Positions 51,304-60,952 of a stretch of 64,000 nt of DNA are shown here, in pieces. How positions within the stretch are numbered: position 1 is the stretch's first letter; every line of letters begins with the position of its first letter. The DNA is taken from the NCBI GenBank assembly GCA_905221605.1, contig CAJNDS010002109.1:226001-290000 (forward strand), in the 5' to 3' direction. The notes beneath the pieces are model-generated. The model saw nothing but the letters and a program-made list of their open reading frames with translations. It had not been told where the DNA came from and did no database searches. Source of the stretch: Symbiodinium natans (lineage: Eukaryota; Sar; Dinophyceae; Suessiales; Symbiodiniaceae). Position numbers and translations under genes: made by a program.

Positions 51304-53359
51304 CTTCGAGGTGTGGACGAAAACCAAGAACCGCTTGACCTACACGATGGCCAGCAAGCTCCAAGAAAAGGGATGGTATGATGCCCATTCGTACTGCCAG
51401 ACCGTTGATGAAAGCCTCGATCCACTCCTACCTGAAGGATTCCAAGTCGTTGCCACCAAAGCCAGAGATGCAGTCCGAGAATGGAGAGGTCCCGGGCAGA
51501 GCATCGACGTCACCGCGCACGTCTACTTGTCGTTCAGAGCCATCAACGATCTCCTGGTTTGGGAGCATGGCAATGCGACTCCCGAGAACATGCGAAAGTG
51601 GTTCGTCGATCCAATCATGGACTTGTCAGACCTTCTGCAACGTGCCGTGATTGTGACCCTCAACGACGATCCCCGTTTCATCGGGAAGGACGTTGGTGCA
51701 GCGATGCCATGGGCTGCCATCGATTGGATCGCAGTGGAGCTCCGAGCAAGGGGATGCATTGTTTTCACGTCATCACTGCTGTGGGCTCGAATTGCTGTGA
51801 CTCTCCACAAGGGCAGCGACAATTTCCGGATCAATCCGGAGGAGATGCATTTGGCGGTGGCGGCATTCGACAAACATTTGCTGCAAGAAAAGATCATCAC
51901 GCTTTGCATGGCACCCCCAGAGAGCATGGGCGATTGCGAACCTCATTTGGATTCCGTGAACATGGAGACTGCGGATGCGAAGGCGGTCTTTGCACCGTCG
52001 AGCAGCGACGACGTTCGGACCGCGTCGGCCAATGATGACACGCAAGAACGACATCAACGAGTCGTGGAGAGGGCATCGGAGCTTGAGGGCATCCGCGGAG
52101 GCGTGGACATGACTTGGGTGGATGCGGACATCGCCATGGTCAGCCCAGAACCGTTCTACGACGGTGAAACCTACTGGATTGACATCGAGGGCCTCATCAG
52201 CAAGCATCCCACTGCCCCGAGTGGCCAATTCCATGTGTGTCAGGCATGCGTCGACGAGTTCAACAAGCTGAAGAACTCCTTCCAAGGCGAGTTCGGACCA
52301 ATCCAATCTCCAGCGTATTGTCCCTTCTGTTCGCTCAAAGCAATGTGGGACAAGGACTATGGCGTCAACAAATGGGAGGAGGTTCGGAAGTCAGAACGCC
52401 ATGCTGCAGGGTGCGCCATATTTGCTCAGAAACATGACTTTGTGTACCAGGATGGATCCCCAGTGATTCCCAAAGAGGATCTCAAATCGTACATCTTTGC
52501 ATGCTCGAAGGTCGCGTACACCAACTATGGCAAAATCGTCTCGTCCTCGGCTGGGTTGCGCTTGAACACAAAACAAGCCAGCGAATACACCAGATGGGCG
52601 AAGGGGAGACGGTTGTCGTGGGACTTCGGGTACACGGTGGACGGCATGGCCTGCCTCTTGCCCCTGTACGATGCAGGCAACGCAGCCTATGCAGGCTTCC
52701 TCCATAGCATCTTCGATCAGGACGAGGTCAAAGGCATGTACAATGGCAATGCCGACCCGGCCGCCGAGCTCATGGGAGACACCCTGGAGGTTGCGCTCGG
52801 CATCCTGACAATCGCATGCAGGTATCCTTCGGCATTCGAAGCCTGGGGATCGTACGAAGATCATCTCGCTTGTCTTCGAGGAATCGAACGGTCTTTCTAT
52901 CGGTTTGCTGCAGCGGAGGCGGTGCGAATTACTGCCGTGGAGAATCGAAAACGTCGTCCTCCCCGGGCAATGATGCAGAGACGATTCAGCAGATCATGGA
53001 GTACGAGAATACTTTACTCCAAGGAGAATGGCATGCGGTCCTTGTTGATCGAGTCCTGCCAACTGAGGAGCCAGTCCTCGGAACCCTTTCTCCGGAAGAT
53101 CAACGACCTGAAGAGTTCTCAGCAGCGCCCGTTCCCAGTGCAGAACCTCGTGGTGGAGAACCAGAAGGTGAGGATCAAGCACATGAAGGGGAAGCGCTCG
53201 GATCCTCCGGCGTGGAACCTGAGGGGCAGGAAGATGACGATATGGGCGTGCCCGAGGCAAGCTCTATCCCCACCATGCAAGAACCGAACGAGACCGAGCT
53301 GGGTGAGATATCGCGTCCTTGTGAAGGTTACGTCCGAGCACTCAATGCCCTACGCATAA
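51044..53359 (+). CDS. Second coding block, segment 3, with a four-Cys zinc site
   Basis: Real coding from about 51245 (SSKTIILADFEVWTKTKNRL) to about 52915. Mostly helical; a zinc-ribbon-like site is formed by C399-x2-C402 (VCQAC) and C426-x2-C429 (YCPFC). The frame then changes again between about 52915 and 52975. No family recognised. The residues before 51245 and after 52915 in this frame are shadows. Confidence 0.5.
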   Translation: MWSGYDFTRCCTRRLSCAQSVSYQLLAQCLRRSCNPRLRESWEFSTSTAARRALLTAGLRKFSASIRQASTPDVTAVRSSKTIILADFEVWTKTKNRLTYTMASKLQEKGWYDAHSYCQTVDESLDPLLPEGFQVVATKARDAVREWRGPGQSIDVTAHVYLSFRAINDLLVWEHGNATPENMRKWFVDPIMDLSDLLQRAVIVTLNDDPRFIGKDVGAAMPWAAIDWIAVELRARGCIVFTSSLLWARIAVTLHKGSDNFRINPEEMHLAVAAFDKHLLQEKIITLCMAPPESMGDCEPHLDSVNMETADAKAVFAPSSSDDVRTASANDDTQERHQRVVERASELEGIRGGVDMTWVDADIAMVSPEPFYDGETYWIDIEGLISKHPTAPSGQFHVCQACVDEFNKLKNSFQGEFGPIQSPAYCPFCSLKAMWDKDYGVNKWEEVRKSERHAAGCAIFAQKHDFVYQDGSPVIPKEDLKSYIFACSKVAYTNYGKIVSSSAGLRLNTKQASEYTRWAKGRRLSWDFGYTVDGMACLLPLYDAGNAAYAGFLHSIFDQDEVKGMYNGNADPAAELMGDTLEVALGILTIACRYPSAFEAWGSYEDHLACLRGIERSFYRFAAAEAVRITAVENRKRRPPRAMMQRRFSRSWSTRILYSKENGMRSLLIESCQLRSQSSEPFLRKINDLKSSQQRPFPVQNLVVENQKVRIKHMKGKRSDPPAWNLRGRKMTIWACPRQALSPPCKNRTRPSWVRYRVLVKVTSEHSMPYA

Positions 53360-54200
53360 CCGCTGGTATGCAACCACCCAGCATGTGCCTTGCTTGCGGC
53401 AACTATGGCCACAACACCCGAAATTGCGAAGCAAATGGGGGGTACAACGCTCTGGTGGTGAACGTAGCATTCAGCATCATTGGGAAAAGCCTGGCTAAGA
53501 TGCACAAGTCAAGCAGTACGCCACCAACAGAGATCTTCCAGAGATGGGCAGAGAAGAATTTGCGAGATGCCGCTCGCGCTCCGCAAGTACCAGGAACCGC
53601 TTCGGATACTCCGGGTGGGGATGGGGAAAGCGTTGAGCCTGGAGCTGCAGCGTCTTCGGAGGATTCCAGAGGCCCGCTGCCAAGACGGCGTCAAGCATCA
53701 ATCTCAGTTGAGGATCCTACAGTGGTCGTGATCGAAGTCGATGAAGAACCAGAAGAAACTGCGACAAGAACGCTTCGACCCAAACGCAGGCCCCAACCGA
53801 GACCTGATCTTCCAGAGCCCAAAGCTGCGCCAGCTCCTAGGCGGTGGATTGCGAACAACGCCGGCAATGCTCGTTCATTCGTCGAGATTCGCTACCACGA
53901 GCCGAAGTCTTGCCTTGACATCATCAAGTCCATCGAGGACGTATCGTGGGTCGGCGGGCAGAGCATCTACGAGATCGGATTACAATCGCAGGATGCAACG
54001 CGCCGATTGATTGAGCAGGAGGTTGGAGGAGACGTTGCAACACACCCTCTCCGAAGCGACATCGATGAGTATCCTTCCTCGAACGTGGGGTACGTGAACA
54101 TCGGCAAGCTGGTCATCGGAGGGGACCTCCGGCTCCTACCCATCAAGGGTGCAAGGTTCGCTCACAGGCATTTCTCAACCACCGCAATCGGGATTATCAT
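52940..54200 (+). CDS. Second coding block, segment 4, with CCHC zinc knuckle
   Basis: The frame is open 52816-54255; coding from about 52940 (NDAETIQQIMEYENTLLQGE) to about 54160. After an acidic linker comes CLACGNYGHNTRNC (53386-53427), a CX2CX4HX4C zinc knuckle as in retroviral and retrotransposon nucleocapsid proteins. It is notable because the Gag-Pol of this element has CCCH fingers instead. A second acidic/Pro-rich linker leads to a folded part (SFVEIRYHEPKSCLDIIKSI; GKLVIGGDLRLLPIKGA) that joins the Tpt1-like domain in the next frame. Confidence 0.55.
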
Positions 54201-56852
54201 CGCAGGATCAAATCCCTGGGCTATGATGTGCAACGTTTGCTTAGGCACCGCCTAGCAAACAGAGAAACGAAATACATGCACAATCAGCTCCCGACAATCC
54301 CGTGCGACACCGGAGGATGGGTGATGCTCAAAGACTTCATCCACTTGGAGAACTTCTGGCAAAGCGGGAGGTATTACGCAAGGAGTTCAGCTCGAGACGA
54401 CAACTCGGAGTATCAGAGAAGAATTCAAATGCTGATCGACTACGCGTACTACGAGTACCGCACCAATGGGAGAATTAGACTTCAATTCCTGGGCATCAAG
54501 ATCGTGGCGCCCAAGCCTGGGCAAAGAGCGTCTGATACGCCGTGGGACGGTACTCCGGGCGTCGGTGCAACCCAGCGTGCCCAACTTGAAGAACTCGGAG
54601 GGCACAGGTTGACGCATGACATCACGTCCGGTACCCTTCGCCGGTGCGACAATTGGGTGCAGCCGTGGGCGATCAGGGCCACGAGTGGACACTCCAGCAA
54701 CTCCAATTCGTTGGTGCGGGTGAATGACGACCGGGTCGCATGCCACTTGACCACGAGCTTGGTCAACCAGATTGGTGGGGGGTATCACACCACGGCCCCA
54801 GAGCTTCTCGCCAACATCGTGGCGAAAGGACTTCTTCCAGGCGGAGGGGCGTCAGGTGGTCGAGTCCACAGCCATTTCGGGACGTTCCCGCCATGGGATC
54901 CGAGAAATCAGACGGTGAGAACAAGGATTCCCGGAAGGCCGAGGTCACCAATTGCAGTATTGTACGTTCCAGCCTATGAACTCATGCGCTACAACGCAGT
55001 GATCACGATCAATGGAATGTTTCTCGTCCAGCGGCAAATTCCATTCGAGGCCGTCAAGCACGTTTGGATCTGCGTGCCAAGCCAAGGAAGGTACTTCGAG
55101 TTCAGCGAAGTCTTCAAGGTGTACTCCAAAGAGCTGTCCAAGGAGATGGTCGAAGGGTATGGGGACGCACGCATCAATCCCGATCGTGACCCTCCAAAAC
55201 CTTCGGTGGAAGACCTCGTCAGCACCATGGAAGGCACCGACGCTGGCCCGCATGAAGGCGAGAGGCGCGAGATCTTGCAAGCAATTGAGCAGGCGGGCGA
55301 CACCGTTCCTGGAAACATCATCAAGCGTGCTTTCCAGTTTCTCTCAAGGACATTCCGGCGAGTGACGACTCACACCACCACAAGCGATCCGCTGATCTTG
55401 AGGGTTTGCCCCTGCTGCGGCAGGCATACCCCTGCGAGCTTCGCAATTTGCCTCACGTGTGGGAGAGTTTTCCTGTCCATGGGGAGGATCCAGCATGTGC
55501 GTGCCAATCCGGAACCCGAAAGGATTGATCCGGAAGTGGTCCGCCAGGCACTCAACCAGGCCGCCGCCGTCGTCAACAACGAAGTTGTGGAGATTGACGT
55601 GGAAGAGGAGCCAACTTCAGAACCTGTCCAGGAGGATGCGCTTCCGCTCCGCGGGGTGCAGAATCCGGCAGGGGATGTGGAGGCAAACAGTCCTCGAGAA
55701 AGCGTGGCGGAACCTGAGGCCGAGGAGATCCCCGACGAGATTCGCGACATGTACCGCGATGTGGAGATGGAGGCTCCCAACCAAGAGGAAGTGGAGATAG
55801 ATGCGCAGAACCAGCGAGCATTCGTTTTGGTTGGAGACAGGGAAGGCGATACGTTGGACGATCGAAACGAGAGGAAAGCTCGCCTTGCGCTGGAGTGCAA
55901 CGTCAACATCGACACGGACTATGCAGCGTGCGTGGACCACAACTTCAGGTTGTACTGTCACCTCGACGCCTTCTTTGCGTACGTGTTGGTCCATAAATGG
56001 AATCTGTTCGAGAAGATCATCATGACTCCATACAAGAAGATGAAGGACCAGTTCGCCTCAGGCATGAGACACGACGCATCTGGGACATGGCCAATTGTCC
56101 CCATCGATGAGGACACGGCGTTGCCGAGAGACCTCATGGAAGACGAGGTAAGGCAGTATGCCAGCTCTGTGGAGAACCAGCAGTTCATGATTGAGCGTTA
56201 TTACGCCAACAAGTTCGTCTTCTACGTCATGCGTGGGGCGATCCAGCTGGGATACAACAAGGAGAGCTTCAACCTCCCCATGATTCCGGATGAGGCCGAG
56301 GACCCGAAAGCATTTGCTGAAGCCGGGCAAAGGGTCCACATGTTCATGGCCAAAATCATCTATCAGGTGCTGAACGTGAGGCTTTATTCCTACACGAAAC
56401 CCAACGCTGAGATCCCGTACCACGCGGCATTCAAATACATCAACCCGATCCAGCTGCTCAGTTTGATGGACTCGCAGAAGGTGAGCGTTAACAACCTTCT
56501 GGTGATGAGGGATTCGGGGTGCGCTTTACCCAACCAGTACAGCAAGAAGCTGGACAGATGGTTGAGTGATCAAAAGAAGGACATGAGCATCCTGAAGTTG
56601 AAGCCCACACAGTATTTGGAGAATCCAAAGGCGTCGGCTTTGTACCTTGCCTATGACCCTTCAGCATCCGCACCTTCGGTTACTTCGTCGGGAGGATCTC
56701 GTCATCCTGAAGCGGACGAGACGGACATGCCGGCTCGAGCGAAGGCCCGCATGAGTCAGCCGAAGCCCAAGACTTCTCATCCTGGGACACCTCAAGCTGC
56801 TCCCAAAGATCCTCGCGGTCATTCGAGAAAGGGATCGGGAAAGAAAGGGTGA
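54160..56852 (+). CDS. Second coding block, segment 5: Tpt1/KptA-like RNA 2'-phosphotransferase domain, zinc ribbon and C-terminal domain
   Basis: The frame is open from before 54160 without an ATG (first possible start GTG 54228; numbering from there). It reads LLRH (R6, H7), GGWVMLKDF (about 29-37), IRATSGHS (about 148-155), GGYHTTAPELLANIVAKGLL (from about 184), GGRVHSHFG and later INGMFLVQRQIPFEAV. In Tpt1/KptA these blocks are LRH, GWV..., R(A/G)xQGHS, (L/Y)HGT...I...GL, RxHVH and NGVhLT, carrying the catalytic Arg-His-Arg-Arg set; all four are present. The usual HGT is HTT here. Known enzymes remove an internal RNA 2'-phosphate using NAD+. Then follow a zinc ribbon (C394-x2-C397...C408-x2-C411), an acidic linker and a helical C-terminal domain ending in a basic tail. 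The function in the element is unknown. Confidence 0.65.
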
Positions 56853-57438
56853 ATGATGCACTCGGATCCTCCGGTATGTCATCCCCTGGAATCCATGGTA
56901 TTCCTGAAATCTGGTTGTGGCTCAGCATTTTGCGTTCTCAGTTTTGATTCCTCTTTTCCCTATGGATGCAACAGATGATACGATGGAGTACGTCATTATA
57001 TCCACCGATGCTATTTCTCTTTTTGGCCACTGCATAGCAGCAGCGGGGCAATGTGCCAATGCGCTCGCTGGAGGGAAATGTGCGATTCTTCGCAGCTCGT
57101 GTGGTAGCCGAGTGGGTATGGGTTATGCTCTGCTAACTTGGCCGATGCTACTGCTTTTCAGTCATGCATTCTGGAGACGCAATGTGATGGATCAGCAATT
57201 TGCTGACATGTTTTCAGGGCCTTTCGCGCCCATGATTCCGCAACCGTGAGCAGCAAGTCTTTGTACAGACAAAGGATGGGATTGAACGCTTCAGTAGCTG
57301 AGAGTCTGTCTCACATCTATCAATTCGGGCAAAGAGAGCAAAACAGTGGAGAACGGCCAGACTTTAAGTCGCTTTTAACTGGGACCATTGTATGTTCGTG
57401 ACGCAAGTTCGTCTAGCATTTTTGCAAATCCCAGCCGT
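56853..57438 (+). other. 3' non-coding region of the element
   Basis: From the stop of segment 5 to the polypurine tract. A 110-codon frame (56917-57249, GTG start; ATG at 56962) has a hydrophobic middle (residues about 28-100) and could be a small membrane protein, but I see no other support. A micro-hairpin lies at 56861-56874. Confidence 0.5.
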
Positions 57439-57444
57439 GGGGGG
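57439..57444 (+). promoter_or_regulatory. Polypurine tract
   Basis: Six G directly before the right LTR (GCCGTGGGGGG|TGTGAA), the expected position of the plus-strand primer of an LTR element. Confidence 0.7.
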
Positions 57445-57735
57445 TGTGAATGATCCCCGAACCACAGCACATTTTGGGAACCCCTTTGTGTCGGCTCCGC
57501 CGCACATCGGGGAAACCACCTTAGAACGCCGTGGCCTGTTCACCATGTTTGGCTCAAGTAACCCCTAGAGTGAAGGTCACCCATAGGTTGGAAGTAAGCG
57601 CAATAGCGTAACTGGAAACCGCCCGGGTGCACGAGACGGAGACTGAAGGCGAACATCAGTGCAGAAAACAAGTGCGAGACCATTTGGCTGGTGAGGAGCC
57701 AAAGCGTAGTGCAAGCAACTACCCGACCTCACGCA
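57445..57735 (+). repeat. Right (3') LTR, 291 bp
   Basis: Identical to 16181-16469 apart from 2 extra bases in CACCATGTTTGG. Ends CCTCACGCA, followed directly by CGAACCCTAAACC telomere-type repeat. Micro-hairpin at 57492-57502. Confidence 0.93.
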
Positions 57736-57923
57736 CGAACCCTAAACCTAAACCCTAAACCCTGAACCCTACCCTAAACCCTAAACCCTAAACCCTAAAC
57801 CCTAAACCCTAAACCCTAAACCCTAAACTCTAAACCCTAAACCCTAAACCCTAAACCCTAAACCCTAAACCCTAAACCCTAAACCCTAAACCCTAAACCC
57901 TAAACCCTAAACCCTAAACCCTA
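57736..57923 (-). repeat. CCCTAAA array at the element's right border
   Basis: About 25 units starting directly at the LTR end. The first few units are degenerate. Confidence 0.95.
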
Positions 57924-58044
57924 GCCACTCTGCCAAGGTTTCGCTGGATACATTTCACGCAGCAGCATCTGGGACTGTTCCAGATGAGTAGGAGCGTGCC
58001 GACCGCGGGCCTTCAAGAACCGAAACCCCAAAGGTTGAGGGTGC

Positions 58045-58140
58045 AGGGTTTAGGGTTTAGGGTTTAGGGTTTAGGGTTTAGGGTTTAGGGTTTAGGGTTT
58101 AGGGTTTAGGGTTTAGGGTTTAGGGTTTAGGGTTTAGGGT
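58045..58140 (+). repeat. TTTAGGG array
   Basis: About 14 units facing the CCCTAAA array to its left. Preceded by AAAGGTTGAGGGTGCAG (58029-58045), a phrase that recurs before the TTTAGGG array at 58840. Confidence 0.95.
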
Positions 58141-58613
58141 TCCATCAACCGCAGCTGCCAAACACAGAAACTCCACCCTGAACCCTGAGCCCCCCAAACC
58201 TATATCCTGATGGCCCTGTTTGCAGACAACGGATTGACCCGAAGTAAGCCCTAAATCTAAACCCTAAACCCTAAATCCTAAAATCTGAGTCACAAAAATG
58301 GTTTGGTTAAGGTGCAGGGCTTCGCGCCCAAGGCGTGGCATTTCAACGTTTGCACCCTCAACAGACCCCTAAAGCCTAAACCTTAGAGCCGAAAACCTAA
58401 ACCCCAAGCCCTAGCAAGGTACCGGGCCTTTCAGGGTCCAAGGAACCCTACCATCTGCTGGCCTTCCTCGAGGACCCCCACCTCACGGCGGAACTCTCTT
58501 TGGGTTTAGAGTTTAGGGTTGAAGCTCTAAACTCTAACCCTAAACCCCTAAACCTTAAAGCCGTGGACCCGAAATCCCGAACTCTGAAACCTAAACTGCT
58601 AAACTCCCAAGCC

Positions 58614-58955
58614 CTACACCCTAAACCCTAAACCCTAAACCCTAAACCCCAAACCCCAAACCCCAAACCCCAAACCCCAAACCCTAAACCCTAAACCCTA
58701 CACCCTAAACCAACCCTAAAGGACACCGACTGTCAGCCTGCAACCCCGGCTCCGCCGGGCGGGGTCCCCGAGCCTTGGCGATGGCCACAAATCGCCGCTT
58801 GGCTGTGGGGTTTAGGGGTTTAGCCAAAGGTTGAGGGTGCAGGTTTTAGGTTTTAGGGTTTAGGGTTTAGGGTTTAGGGTTTGGAGTTTAGGGTTTAGGG
58901 GTTTAGGGTTTAGGGCTTTTGGGTTTTAGGCTTTAGGCTTTCGGCTTTAGGGTAA
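58614..58955. repeat. CCCTAAA array (58614-58715) and TTTAGGG array (58840-58955)
   Basis: The first has a CCCCAAA variant block. The second is degenerate with GGCTTTA variants. Between them lies a GC-rich hairpin, CCCCGGCTCCGCCGGG (58744-58759). Confidence 0.9.
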
Positions 58956-59259
58956 GTGGGCGAAACATCATAGTCCCTGGTTGCCTGTCCGCAGCCTCGT
59001 GTTGTTTTCTCACATTGGTCGGGCAAAATAGGCGAGTATAGAATGTTTTGAATTTAGAATGTTGTGTTGAAGATCCTCCTAAATCTTACACCCTAAACCC
59101 TAAACCCTGAACCCTAAACCCTAAACCCGAAGCCCTAAACCCTAAACCCTAAACGCGGAGCAACGCCACGGTGACAGATGAAATTGTCCGAACTGACCAG
59201 TCTCAGCCTCGCAAAATCCCAAAACTTAAGCCCTGACGACCAAGACCTCAAACTAATGG

Positions 59260-59351
59260 CTTAAGAACCCCGAAAAATAAAAGAAAACATGTTCGTCCTT
59301 ATTAAGGGTAATATAAGGACTATTGTTTTTTATTCTTTTGGGGTTCTTAAG
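59260..59351. repeat. Foldback: inverted repeat with about 40 bp arms
   Basis: The left arm starts CTTAAGAACCCCGAAAAAT, the right arm read on the other strand starts CTTAAGAACCCCAAAAGAAT; inner parts GTCCTTATTAAGG and ATATAAGGAC also pair. No ORF. Confidence 0.8.
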
Positions 59352-59373
59352 CAAATAGCAGCTTATACTAACC

Positions 59374-59422
59374 GTCCTTAATCGGGATTCTAGTACCCCC
59401 TAGCGGAATCCCAAGTAAGGAC
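59374..59422. repeat. Small foldback
   Basis: Arms GTCCTTAATCGGGATTCTAG and (other strand) GTCCTTACTTGGGATTCCGC. It lies 22 bp after the larger foldback and shares its GTCCTTA word. Confidence 0.7.
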
Positions 59423-59604
59423 TGGTAGCATCAGGGGGAACATCCCAACCCCAAGCCCTCAAAACCGAATGTCTTTGGCACAGGGCACGCCTCAGCGGGC
59501 GCCCGGCCCAATGTCATCCCAGGCAAGGAGCGGATTGCAGTTTAGGGTTTAGGGTTTAGGGTTTGGGGTTTAGGGTTTGTAGCTGGGGTTTGCTTGACCC
59601 CAAG

Positions 59605-60105
59605 AAGGCCTGACTCGGACCACTGGATGCCCTTAAGGCAGCCCAGCCCAGCCCTGAGGCCAGCAGCAGGGCCTCCACAGCAGGGTCTGCAGCGATGGAT
59701 GCTCTCGAGACACTGCAGGTCGTCCGGGAGTTGGAGGAGGCCACTTTTGTCATTGACAGCCAGACCGAGGAGCTGACCATCTTAGAGGCGCACTTGAAGT
59801 TTGTCCAGGCACCATCGGACGTGGAGTTCAAGCTGCATCTGCCTTCGGTGAAGTCCATCTCCAGGCAGACCGACTGGCCGAACCTGCAGAGAGATCTCAC
59901 TCATTATGCACATGGGCTGCGTAGAGGTGCACCCGACCTGCCAGCGCGCCTGCGCCCGCTTCGCGTCTGCATTCCTGGCAACCCGCGGAAGTACTTGAAG
60001 GCCGAGTACGCGCAGCTGAGCTGCGCCAATCGCACACTCTTGCGCGACGGGCTTTTGTTCCTGCACCTGCATCTGAAGAACTTCAACAAGACGGAGGCAG
60101 GCTGA
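59605..60105 (+). CDS. Terminal exon or C-terminal gene fragment, function unknown
   Basis: The frame is open from about 59605 (LGPLDALKAAQPSPEASSRA) through ATG 59695 (MDALETLQVVRELEEATFVI) to TGA 60103-60105. The protein part is well balanced, with a helical start and a basic, folded-looking end (PARLRPLRVCIPGNPRKYLK; LLFLHLHLKNFNKTEAG). I do not recognise it. A TTTAGGG run (59540-59580) directly precedes it, so its acceptor would lie within or next to repeat; CCCTAAA repeats follow 70 bp after its stop. Confidence 0.5.
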
Positions 60106-60174
60106 CATCAGCATTGTGGGGCCTGTTTGTCCCTGATCCTGTGTAGGGTTCACCCCGACCCACTCACCCTCTCC

Positions 60175-60505
60175 CCTAAACCCTAAACCCGAAACCCTAA
60201 ATCCGAAACACTAAACCCTAAACCCTAAACCCTAAACCCTAAACCCTAAACCCAAAACCCTAAAACCTAAACCTGTGTGTATGTTTCCCGGGTGCGACCA
60301 CAAAGGCCTATCCCACTCGACCCGTCAGCCGCTTTCACGGCTTCGCCTTCCAGGAAGAGGAGAATCAAGGGACTGAAGGGTTTAGGGTTTAGGGTTTAGG
60401 GTTTAGGGTTTAGGGTTTAGGGTTTAGGGTTTAGGGTTTAGGGTTTAGGGTTTAGGGTTTAGGGTTTAGGGTTCAGGGTTCAGGGTTCAGGGTTCAGGGT
60501 TCAGG
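60175..60505. repeat. CCCTAAA array (60175-60270) and TTTAGGG array (60377-60505)
   Basis: Facing arrays around a 106 bp island. The second ends in six TTCAGGG variants. Confidence 0.95.
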
Positions 60506-60781
60506 GCCTTATAAACCCTGAGCCCGAAATCCTCAACCCTCAGCCCTCCAAACTTTAAACCCTAAACCCTACCCCACCAAACCCCAAACCCCCTAAACCC
60601 CGCAAACCCCCCAAACCACCCAAACCCCGCAGACCCCCCAAACCCCGCAGACTCCCCCCCCCTCCCCCAGTGCTAAAGCACCACTAAGCTTGCGCCCCTG
60701 AAATATAAAGACGGATGCCCCCTAATCCCGAACTGCGAGGGCCCGCTCCTTCGCCCCCCAAAGGCGTCCCAGGGATTATAT

Positions 60782-60884
60782 AGGGTTTAGGGGTTTAGGG
60801 GTTTAGGGGTTTAGGGTTTAGGGTTTAGGGTTTAGGGTTTAGGGTTTAGGGTTTAGGATTTTGGGTGTAGGGTTTAGGGTTCAA
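60782..60884 (+). repeat. TTTAGGG array ending at an exon
   Basis: About 13 units including GGTTTAGGGG variants. The last TTTAG is a possible acceptor for the exon-like segment after it. Confidence 0.9.
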
Positions 60885-60952
60885 TCTGAAGGACCTGGAG
60901 CAGAGCAGCGACGACGGACTGAGTTCTGAGGCGACGAGCAGCGCCATCTGAG
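60885..60952 (+). CDS. Short terminal exon-like segment
   Basis: The frame reads FNLKDLEQSSDDGLSSEATS, then SAI and TGA. The acidic Ser-rich tail contrasts with the repeat around it. Not recognised. 59605-60105 is a terminal exon too, so this would be another gene. Confidence 0.3.

Larger units (their letters stand above)
16181..57735 (+). mobile_element. LTR-bounded giant Ty1/copia-type element, 41.6 kb, probably with a 21 kb nested insertion
   Basis: Two direct terminal repeats (16181-16469 and 57445-57735) with TG...CA ends differ only by a 2 bp gap. Next to the left one lies a candidate primer-binding site, next to the right one a polypurine tract. Inside are a complete copia-order Gag-Pol ORF (16522-25242) and a second coding block (about 46718-56852). 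The central 25281-46670 contains intron-bearing genes, which an RNA-copied element should not carry, so it was probably inserted at the DNA level. No target-site duplication is visible: the 5 bp flanks are CTGAA and CGAAC. Both flanks are telomere-type sequence. Alternatives: two incomplete copies of one family flanking host DNA, or an assembly join. Confidence 0.7.
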
